Part shown: piece by piece, positions 54,418-64,000 of the stretch | Layout: each line of letters starts with the position of its first letter | Position numbering within the stretch: position 1 is the stretch's first letter | From: Alopecurus myosuroides | Lineage: Eukaryota; Streptophyta; Magnoliopsida; Poales; Poaceae | NCBI GenBank assembly: GCA_028641055.1 | Contig: CM054057.1 | Location: forward strand, 401,564,814-401,628,813 | Length of the DNA: 64,000 nucleotides | Direction of reading: 5' to 3' | The notes under the pieces: generated by a model | The model's database searches: none | Seen by the model: the letters and a program-made list of their open reading frames with translations, nothing else | What the model was told of the DNA's origin: nothing | Made by a program: the position numbers and the translations under genes

Positions 54418-57400
54418 TGTAAGGACCCCAGACCGGCAGTCTGAAACCCTACGTATGCATACATTCACGATCCCAGAAAGATCAGTCGTGAACAACATAC
54501 ACAGTTGGCACACAGAAATACATCATCCATTACACGAATACATAAAGGTATTACACAAATGATCACATGATCAAGTTTAAGCAACTGCCACAAAGGCAGG
54601 CAACTTAACAAACACAGCGGAAGACAATTAAAAACACAACGTAGTTGAGCCCAAGTCACGCCTTAACCTACAGGCTGCTGACCCGGAGACGATCCTAGTT
54701 CGCAAAGCCGTCAACTCCGTACTTCTCTTCATAGATCTCCTTCGGAGACTCCTTCTCCAAATCTGATAAGTAGATACCAGGGGCGAAACCATAATGAGTA
54801 CATTTGAATGTACTCAGCAAGACATCCATCATGTCACTTACCAACATGCAACTATGCTTATATGGTGGAATAGGTAGGCTATAAATAGGGTTCACTACCA
54901 ATGGTGTTCATATATGATGACACCACAGTTGCAGTCAGGTTAATCTATATCTTCGTTGAAGAAGATACTTCAGAAGAAAATAATATAGTTTTATTTCTCT
55001 TGTAGATATCACATGTACAAGAGTTTTTGTAAAACTTTGTTAAAGAATATTTTCTCTTTGCAAAACTTCTTGGAATCAGTTTCCAGAATTCTTGCTTAGA
55101 GTAGAAAAGGTTTTGTTTGCAAAACATTTTGTTTTGTATAACATCATCTGGCTTTTCATCATCGATGATACCTCCACGGTATATGTTTCCATTCCTTTCC
55201 GAACTTCACAAGTTCAACACTTCCTTTCCAAAAATTCTCTTTTCAAAAACTTCCTTTTTGAAAACATTGACACAATGCTAGCTACATGGCCATTCAACTG
55301 TCCATATCCGAGGACGCGGCTTCTTCGAAAAAGTTATACTCTGCAGAGGTGTACACATCCACCAGATCCAGTACACCTCCCGTGAACAATCACGGACTGT
55401 AACAACAGTATGTAAACATCAGGTATCTGATCATAACCATCCACTATGTTCAAGCTAGAATATGCCTATCTCTCAGTTGGGTTTTACCACATCCCCGGCA
55501 CCGAGCTAATCCCCGCCAAGCCAGGATGCCTCAACTGATGCATCCGGAGGGAAAATTAATCCCACACTTTATATGTCTCCACGACATTCGGTTCAGAGGA
55601 TCGCATCCCCTATAGCACATTGAGATAGCACACACTAATAAGAACAAACTTCAAGTTAAGCCCCTTGCCCATGTTGGGGTAGGGTGGCAGTACGGTAAAG
55701 GTTGTCCGGCGAAGACTAGGTTATGTGTCATTTTTGAAAACACCACTTTCTCAAAAATGACCACTTCCACATTCCTCCGGAGAACAAGGATCCGCCTTTT
55801 CTCCGGGTTTTTCCGTAAAGCCTTTGTTTTGTAGAATCACAATTTTAGGGTGTCCACTTAGGGACTAGTATATTTGATGGTAATAAATACCATATGGTGG
55901 CTTATGGGCTTGGTATTACCAAGTTTAACTATTGGCATGATAGTAACCTATAATATAGTATAGTAGTAATTTCCACCTCAAAAATAGTTTTGATAATCAA
56001 GTTTTTGTAAAACTTCAGAGGTAAAACATGCATGATAGATAATGGTAAGTATTGTATCAGCAAGCATCAGGATGGCTTGCCTGGTATCTCCTTGTGTCCC
56101 TGGTTTTGGAGTGACTGGAACTTGAAACAGAGCTTCCCGACACTTCCTTCCTCTTCGTTTTCTAACGCCGTAAAAGGAATAAAGGACACACATTCAGAAC
56201 CAATCAAGGCAAGCAACCATACATAAAAATACATACAGCAAGGAAATCTAATAATAACCAATCACACAATTCTTAATGGAGGCAAACAATCAAACAAAAC
56301 TACTTGGCAGAAATGCCATTTAATAAGACAGCTTAAGGTTGGAGGAACATATCTCACAACCTCAATATCATGGATTCAGTGGGTGTGCCACTCTCATACC
56401 AAGACATTAATAAACCCAAAATATACTTAGTTTCACAAGGGTGAGACTACTAAAAGTATATAAAACATGCACCACATTAATCATGGCAATGGGTCTATCA
56501 ACCAAACAACAAAAAGAAAAAGGTAGCTATCCTACTAAGTCTAAATTCACATCAAGAACAATTTAGGCACATGATTTGCAAAGGTTACTTGTACAAATCA
56601 GTGGGCCTACACAAGTGTAACAATGTAATAGACTCACCACAAAACACACAATTTCTCATAGTGAGAACAATAGAAACTATGACTAAAAAGGAGGAATCCT
56701 ATAGACATGTTTCTATTAAAAGTTTGCTATGCAAGCATGCATAATAAGTAAAGTAATAAAATGCAAACAAGGAACCATGTTATCATAATGGGAATGAAAA
56801 CATGTCCTCATGCAAGGATACACAAATATCTAGCAAACACAAGTTGGCAGAAAAATAATTCAATACAAAAACTGCTAAGGAAACTAGTACTACTCACACA
56901 TGAAGAATCAATGGATGAATTTCAATCAAGTAATTGAAATACAACCAGAGGGTCCATGTCATAAAAACAGGAGTGAAAAACATCTATACTTGCTATAACA
57001 AAGATATCCCATTTAGCAAAACAATGCATCAATTTGCAGGGCAACTCCTACATACTAGTAGTAATAAAAAAGGCAGTACTTAGAGGAATCAATCAACACT
57101 CCAAAGATGGATTTTTCCTAGCAAGCCACACATGATTATAAACACTTACAAACATAAGCATACCCATTTTTGTTTAGCACAAAAATTCCCAAAGCAAAAA
57201 TACTAGGCACTCACTAGTTATAGAACTATATAAAAGAAATGCTTCTAGTGTGGGGGAAATAATGTTTCCACCAAAAATGCAATGACACCAGTGGGTGTTC
57301 CACTAGAATAACAAGGCATTAAGAGGTCACAATGCCTCTGGTCATACTTGACAAAAATTATCAAAAACCTAAACTAGCACCTAGTGCCATAACAATACTA

Positions 57401-60400
57401 GCAGAAAATAATAGGGTGCTTAAATAAGCAAGGCAATGCTACTCATGCTATTATTTTCACACCAGTGAAAACTTTAGGGGTCAAGTACTCATAACAACCT
57501 TATCAAAATGCTACTGGTCCTATGAATACAACACAAAAATATGTGGTTTTACAACCACAAATTCTTATGTCAAAAATTCCACACATGAGGGAATTTTTCC
57601 ATAACATTCTCATAGTAATGACTAAATTACTCATGCTTCTCTACCAACTCAAATGCAATCTAGCAGAGGTGATACTAACAAAATATAAGTACCAACATAG
57701 TACTGAATCTAATATCCCAACACAACAATTCAATCACTTGCACACAAATTAATCAATCAAAAATTATATGCAAGTAATAAACTAGAGATAAAACATATGC
57801 TACTAATATAAATCCTATTTCTTCTCAACTCAAGTCCACACATTCTAACATGCCAAAATAGCTAAGTAACACTTGGAAAACAAGTTCACACAACTTTTAC
57901 ATGCTAGAAAACAATATTGCAACACAAAAATATAATCACAACAATAAATTAGCTAAAATGCCAAAATGGCAGAAACAGGTGAAACAAAGATCTGTCCACC
58001 AAATTTTCTAGGATGCTCAAAAAAATAAACCCTTCTAGTTTTGGATAGTAATAAACATATACAAGACCATCCAGTTGAGTTTGCATAAAAATTCATCTTT
58101 ACTTAATTTATAAAAATCACCAAAGTGCTCTCTGGTGCTTTACCAAATTGCATGCCATTTCAAAAATACTATGAATTTGGAAACGAGGTTAATTGCTCCT
58201 GTTAGGAAATTTCAAGGGATTTCCAATGCAATTAGCCTCACTTCATTATGAGTTTTGAAATAAAAATGGTGCTCATTTTGGTGTTTCTGGTACCTGTTGC
58301 CAAATCATTTTTCATGTTCAAAATAATCATCCAAATGTAGATCTACAAATTGGATGTGGTTTAGATTTTGTTGCTTTACATCTGTGAATTTTGGTTTGGC
58401 AAAATTCATCTTTTAAGTTGCCTTTTTGATCCAAAAGTAAACAGGTAACAATCTGTCAAAAATATATGGAAAAGAAACAAGACTTGGGCCAGATCTGCTA
58501 AATGGGCCGGCCTGGATCTACTGCTACCGCGGGGGAAGCTAGCCATAGGTCGCTGACGCGCGGGCCAGACCACCACGGTGGCATCCACGCGGGCTAGCGC
58601 GGCCCCACTGGCCAGTTCAACTAATTTGCGCGCGGTTCAGGGGGGCTGGCGTCAGCGTGACGTCGCCACGACGTCACCGCCGGCGGGAGCTGCTCCGGCG
58701 AGCTCGAATCGAGCGAAATCGACCATCGTTTCGCGAATCAAATGCACCTACTCGTTGCTCTAGACGCGGGCTACCAAAAGCGCATGGTCTCGTTTCCCGG
58801 AAGTCCACCGGAGGACGGCGGCAACGGCGATGCGGCGGCGGCCGGACTGCTACACGACGCGGGGTCGAAACCGAGGGAGAGGGAGGGGGAAAAAGCACGG
58901 CGGGGGTCCGCCTCCTTACCCTAGACGCGTAGGAGGAGTCGGTGAGGTCGGAGGGTGAGCGAAACCGCGGCGATTTGCCGCCGGAGTTCGTCGGGGGCCG
59001 AAGAGGAATCGGGACGGCGCGGCCTCCTCGTTGCGCTTCGGCTCGATCCCTTCCGCAGAGAGGGCAAGTACGACGTGGCGGAGACGATGGGGACCATGGC
59101 TGCCGGCGGCGAGCACCGCAATGGCCCAATCGACGGCGAGGGGTTTCGGCTAGGGTTTGGTTCCTTGGGATTTCGGAGAGAGAGAGAGGGGGTGAGCTCT
59201 AGGGGAGAGAGAGGGGGCATGAGCAGACAAGGGCACATGGGGGCCCTCTTTATCCCCAAGGGTTCCTTCCCTTCGAAGCCATGGGTAGGGGTGCTGTTCT
59301 CTACAGGGAGCTAGAGGTTGAAGATGATGACTGGGATTACATTTTGGTCCCTGCAATTTACAACTAGGTCCCTGTCCTCTCTGAAAAAGCCTGTTTTCAC
59401 CAATCAAACAAGGTTTAAATTTTAAATCCTTTTGCCCAAAATTCTAATTAGTTAAGATACACAACATATGTGAAAATTGGCTCAATTAGATAAACATGAT
59501 AATTCAAAGTTGTTCAAATTTGAATTCTTACATAAATGGACATTGAATTTATTAACCTACTTAGGAGCTTCCAAAAATGATAATTTTTGGCACACATTCC
59601 TTATTTGATGTGTTCCTTATGTGGTAGAAAATTCAAGTCATTTTGAGTTACTTAATAGAACAAACTTGTTCAAATTTCAAAAAGGTGCTGTCAAGAAAAC
59701 AGGGGTTTTTGGCAACTTAAATTATTCAAAAACTTGTGCCCTTTTGGTTTTCATCCTTATTTATGCTATAGAGCATGTGGTATTTATTTCATGGAATTTG
59801 GAAAAAGTTTGTAGAACAAACTTGTTCAAAATCCCAATTGTTGCTGTGGAGAAAAACCATGTTTTCAGGACTTTAATGGATTCAATTTTTGGTCTCCTCT
59901 TGTGTGTATTCCTTATTTGATATAAGGAATCAATGGTATGAATTTCAAATCATTTTAAGAAAGTTTCCAATAGTAACTTGTTTGAGTTTTCTGTTTCTGG
60001 AAATATTGGAATTTCTATTTAATAAGGCACTTGGCTTTTCTTTAACAATGCTTTGCCAAAATATTTATGTGACTAGAGATAGCAAGTCAATGCTCTCCAA
60101 TACCTTTGTTTTTAAGCTTGCAAGGTTGGAAAAACATTTGATAAGATTTTGGTGAAGCATCTAAGAATGCCTCTTTTTCCTGATAATCTTTTAGGGAAAT
60201 TTATTAAGTGTTTCTTCTTTCTTAAATTTAGAACTTGGAATAATATTCAACAATTATTGGATTCATAAGATGTTTTTGGGAAACTCTTTGATCAATATTT
60301 ACTTTAGAAAATATTGCCAAGGTCATTGGAACAATATGTTGAATATTTTGTTTTATCCCTGGAACAATATGTTGAATATTTTTAGTTTACTGCTTTGCTA

Positions 60401-60520
60401 TCCTTTTTAAGTTTGTTTAGTTGCACTTAAACAAACACAAACAAACACAACCAAGGTTTATTAGTCAAGCAATTAGCAAAACAACTGTGTTAACAGGTAT
60501 TCCAAAATTGGGATGTGACA
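54418..60520 (-). repeat. 6.1-kb LTR, minus strand (long-LTR element B, 3' LTR)
   Basis: On the minus strand starts TGTCACATCCC at 60520 and ends GGGTCCTTACA at 54418. A polypurine tract at 60521-60540 shows it is the 3' LTR of a minus-oriented element. It is related to the LTR of element A along at least its inner 1.8 kb. GC-rich island at about 58500-59290. The expected target-site copy is GAGAC (54413-54417). No gene: open frames are short, motif-free and confined to the island or chance. Confidence 0.8.
58500..59290 (-). promoter_or_regulatory. GC-rich island in LTR of element B
   Basis: GC- and CpG-rich block 1.2-2.0 kb from the LTR start, matching the position of the islands in the other two long LTRs. 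Overlapping frames on both strands have no motifs. Confidence 0.35.
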
Positions 60521-60560
60521 AGTCTTCCCCCCTTAAAAAGAATCTCGTCCCCGAGATTCG
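60521..60560 (-). other. Polypurine tract of element B and flank
   Basis: On the minus strand a GGGGACGAGATTC phrase leads to TTTTTAAGGGGGGAAGACT next to the LTR. The same arrangement precedes the 3' LTR of the Tekay-like element, which supports a Ty3/gypsy origin for B. Confidence 0.7.
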
Positions 60561-60639
60561 CAAGCGAGGACTAAGGGAGGGCCAACAAACACAATGTTAG
60601 TGTTGGAGTGCCGGTGCTTCCCCCCTTTGACTTTTCTTA

Positions 60640-62640
60640 GGAGGCGGGGTACATCCCTAAATTAGAAAATTCTCTCTAAAAAGTACACCAGTACTGTTTT
60701 AGGTTCAAAACTTTTGTTTCCTAGTTTGAACAAAAATTAAGGTTAGTGCAGAACTACCTGGAAAAGTACCGTCAATTATTACATGATTTCTTAGCTATAC
60801 TCCACATCTTATATAACACATATGGAGTGGTGTACCACTCTCATAACAATGTATATAAGAAGCTAAAAATATAGCTTGTGGGTGCAAAGGTTAGGTTGCT
60901 AAGGTAAAAATAAACAGACAGAATAATACCCATGGCAGTGGATATTAGCATCACACAAGCAATTATCACTTAATGTGTTCATGATTTTAGTTGGATGTTT
61001 TTGTTTCATAAGATACTCTTAATCACAATCATAACACAAGTATAAACTCATGCTAAGGTAAAACATTTAAACAAAATCCAATAAGCAAGCAAACAACACC
61101 ACAGATGAATAGACTATTTATTCACTAGGTTATTGTTTATTAGAGGTTTTGGAATCCATCAATCATGAACAATTAGCAAACAACCAGTAGCTAAAAAAAA
61201 CCAATGAATTCAATCATACAGATACTCTAAAACACCATCTTCACACAAGATAAAACTCCTATTACACAGGCATAGAAAAATAGGACTGCACAAATAACAC
61301 ACACTAGTATGACAAATCTACACCAGCATGTTATAAGAGATAATCATATCCTATAACCATAGAACATGCATCTAAATAATTCATGGCATGATAACAGAAG
61401 TGATAACTTCCTAAACATGCTATAACAACACATATACCCATAAAATAAAAGAGGGTAATACTAGAGCAAAAATCACCATTTTCTAGTGGTGAAACTAGTT
61501 TCACTCTAGAGAAGCAAACAATGCTATCATGATGTTTAAACTTAAACAAGCAAGTCATGGATATAAGTGTACCTAATAACAGTACACAAAACTTACTCAT
61601 GTTATTAAGCACCAACATCAAAACAATCCCATGAAACAACTATTAAACATGCATAAATTAATTCTAGCAATTTATGTTTTTCTTAAACAATTACTAGCAA
61701 ACAAGCAAGGTATAACTCACACAACCAGTAGCTATGCAAGTAATGAAAAGTTATCTAAACCTTTTCAAAAAATCCATACACTCAATTTAAAATTATTCAC
61801 AAACAATCTACCAATCAAGAGGAATTTATTTTATTTGCGAACAATTTAATTTAAGCACACGGTAGTGAAATATTTCTTAACATGATACCCCTCAGGAATA
61901 TTATGCTAACAAAAGGATCACACCTAAACATATTAGTATTTACTAATAAAAATTAAACTTCTCACTTGCATAAGTGAAAAGAAACAATTTTATTTTCCAT
62001 GGTGGAAAATAGAAATCAATCACATAGTGAAACATGCTATTTTTACACATGTGTATGGTTGGGGATTTCATCCTCAAGCCAAAATACAATGGGACCAGTG
62101 GGCTATGGCCTACTAATACCAAGTAAAAATAGGTACTAAGCCTCTGGTTACTCATGAAAAACTTTGCATACAAGATAAAAATATAAGGCTATTTAATCTA
62201 GTGAAACAATACTAGTGCATAATGATAGCAATGCTTACACATGCTTTACTATTAAGAGACATGCAAGCTAACATAGGTACAAGCATCAAAATAACAGTAC
62301 CTAAATGTTACTGGACTCAAGGAAAACATAGCACAAAAATCTACTAAGAAAATATACACAGATTTAGCTCTCACAATACTTCCAATTAATAAACTAGAAG
62401 GTGACCAATGATATTTTGTTTTTATTCGAGTTTCCAATCATGCACACACTTTCTAGGGTAGATTTATTGTAATAAAACAACATAATAACAAGTCCTAACA
62501 ACTCCATATAAGTTAGGAAGCAAGATTGAATAAAACACAAATTCATTTCAATCAAGAGCACACAAAGAAATAAAACAGGAAAACTGCTGTTTTCTAGATC
62601 TATCATATCCATTCCATCGTTCACTTTATTTCTAAACCTC
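60640..62640 (-). repeat. Diverged long-LTR-like sequence within or beside element B
   Basis: No gene. Several segments resemble LTR B (for example 60830-60960 with 56370-56490, and 62085-62330 with 57275-57520), including GGGACCAGTGGGC, GCCTCTGG and ATGTTACTGG phrases in the same orientation. Similarity is patchy, so this is an older copy or a different subfamily. A local duplication of about 25 bases (GGAACAATATGTTGAATATTTT) just upstream at 60328 and 60361 lies in LTR B. Confidence 0.45.
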
Positions 62641-63956
62641 GAATCTCATAGTACCTACAACGTCTACTAAGATTTGGTTTCCAAAATAGATACACATGAT
62701 ATCCTATTGACTCGTAAACGAATAGGTCATCATTTTATTTTCTCGTGACTTCTCCTTTTTACCAACTAGATTAAAAAGTGTCGTAAGTCACTTAATTCTT
62801 TGGTTTAGAAATAGTTGCCAGTAGTTCACATGCTTTGGTTAGGTGTCCACCTAAGAGTAGGCAAAGCATGTTAGTCTTGTTAGCTTTCTATTTAATCATG
62901 TTTGTCCGACAAGATACGACTAGCGTCATCGTACGTCGAATATTGAATTGTGCTCCTTTGATTGGCTTTTTAGGGGGTTGCGCATCATGGCATGTGAAGA
63001 CTTCTTTTTGCACATTTCTCCAGAGGAGGGAGGTATATAACTTTTTAAAAGGGGATTTCTCTTGTTTGGTCTTTTAAAAGGGAACATAAAAAGGTGCGAC
63101 ATTTAGTCAACAGGGCCAAAAAGAGTCTTTTGCAAACAGACAAAACACATAGGTTTTGGTCAGTATTGGTTGGTTTTCTTCACGCCTTTTCTTCTTTGAG
63201 GGCTGTCGTTGTTGGATCTTTATTTGTTGGAGTGCAGCATTGGTAGCAACGCTAGCATCTCGTGTGGCTTGATGGTCCTCTATTATTAGGCCCAAAGGTG
63301 CTTTCATGGATTGTGGGGGAGATGGTGGTGGTTCACGACGGGTCGCATTATGAAGCGAAAAAAAAAGTATAAGTCTAAGCAACAAATTCTTGTTTTTGAA
63401 TGCTATACAAACATTTTTGCTTGCAAAAATTTAACAGGAGGCGATTCAAAAACAAGAGCGGGGCAAGCACAAATCTGCAAATTTTGAGCACCCCACAAAC
63501 ATATAGAAGCCTAGATGAACCAAATTCTACACCACACAATAGCCCAAAGTCCTACGGACACACATAAGCAAGCCATAACACACAAGCAAGACTCCATTGG
63601 GGCTACGTCGGGGAAGGCGACTCATGGGGTCATCGCTAAATTACTCCAAACTAGACTGATCCAAAAATCCTAGAAGTGGCTGAAGAACTATATCTACTTC
63701 TGACCATCATCACTGTAGAGCTAGGCAATTATTTTGGTCTTCTCGGGTCATCGGCAAGTATAAATTTTTTTGGATAGAAACAAGATACTAGAAGTAAAGT
63801 TTTGATAAAACTTTTAACTGAGAGAGGGAATACTATGCAACAATCTGTTTTTGAAACCCCAACTATTTTCTGAGCAGAAAACTTCAAAAATGAGAGATGT
63901 TTCAAAAACAGAGCGGAGCAGTTGCAAACAAGGAAGAAATAAACTCTTAACCGAGA
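62641..63956 (-). other. Unassigned 1.3 kb with a gag-like minus-strand frame
   Basis: No recognised gene. The minus frame 63385-63107 has ATRREPPPSPPQSM, then IIEDHQATRDASVATNAAL and a basic stretch (SKKKRREE). This resembles the Pro-rich, helical start of some Ty3/gypsy Gag proteins and has the orientation of element B, but no diagnostic motif supports it. The plus frame 62835-63077 (80 codons) is Cys/hydrophobic-rich without motifs. Confidence 0.25.
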
Positions 63957-64000
63957 GAGATACCAATTCTGTAAGGCCCGCCCTTCGAACCACTGTTCAA
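63957..64000 (-). other. Possible PBS and LTR edge at window end
   Basis: On the minus strand GGGCGGGCCTTACA ends at 63970 and TGGTATC follows after three or four bases (63965-63959). This looks like a 5' LTR end with a tRNA-Met type PBS for a minus-oriented element with a 3.4-kb internal region up to the PPT at 60521. However, only TGTAAGG matches the end of LTR B, so the two may not be partners. Confidence 0.3.

Noticed and set aside
58578..59407. Several Arg/Pro-rich frames on both strands in LTR B
   Set aside because: Same composition effect in a GC-rich island; no motif and no conservation between LTRs A and B.
1..64000. tRNA or rRNA genes and host protein-coding genes
   Set aside because: I saw no cloverleaf-compatible A/B boxes outside PBS motifs, no rRNA-like stretch, and no open frame with a non-transposon domain.
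63970..64000. Partner 5' LTR of element B
   Set aside because: Only TGTAAGG matches the end of LTR B in the 31 bases visible, so I list it as a possible LTR edge and not as B's partner.

Overview
The window is a block of nested plant LTR retrotransposons with no recognisable host gene. Tat-lineage Ty3/gypsy elements with antisense spliced genes, a Tekay-type chromovirus with a chromodomain, very long AT-rich LTRs with a GC-rich island, and a SIRE-type Copia LTR together point to a grass (Poaceae). The species cannot be named. A CRM-like element and the deep nesting would suit pericentromeric chromatin, but that is inference.

Layout. (1) 1-537: minus-strand fragment of a Tat-lineage integrase. 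(2) 538-7947: plus-strand, degenerate CRM-like Ty3/gypsy arranged as pol tail-LTR-internal-pol tail-LTR, so a tandem recombinant. (3) 7948-21984: minus-strand Tekay-like chromovirus with a 4.4-kb 3' LTR, gag-pol with two 1-base frameshifts, an extra ORF between PBS and gag, and a 5' LTR cut by the next insertion. (4) 21985-48795: a SIRE-type Copia 3' LTR on the minus strand (1.48 kb of its own sequence), split by (5). (5) 23061-48383: a plus-strand Tat-lineage element ('outer Tat', 887/886-bp LTRs, TSD AAGAA), itself split by (6). (6) 33987-44299: a second Tat-lineage element ('inner Tat', two 454-bp LTRs that read as identical, TSD CAGCT). (7) 48858-54020: a plus-strand 5.2-kb LTR with PBS and 0.4 kb of internal sequence, cut by (8). 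(8) 54418-60520: a related 6.1-kb LTR in opposite orientation with its PPT, then LTR-like and unassigned sequence to the window end.

Most notable content. Both Tat elements carry, between pol and the 3' LTR, a multi-exon gene on the opposite strand with its own TATAAATA box, an N-terminal domain like Pfam Transposase_28 (PF04195), lysine-rich nuclear-signal-like segments and coiled coils. In the inner element this gene is intact on paper: six coding exons in phase with GT-AG introns, 894 residues. The same element has an uninterrupted 1451-residue protease-RT-RNase H-integrase ORF but no Gag. In the outer element both genes are broken: three in-frame stops in gag-pol, and in the antisense gene a stop, a 1-base deletion and the inner insertion inside a coding exon.

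Order of events from nesting: CRM-like, then Tekay-like, then SIRE. After SIRE came outer Tat then inner Tat in one arm, and the plus 5.2-kb LTR element then the minus 6.1-kb LTR element in the other. All coordinates, exon borders and alignments were read by eye.
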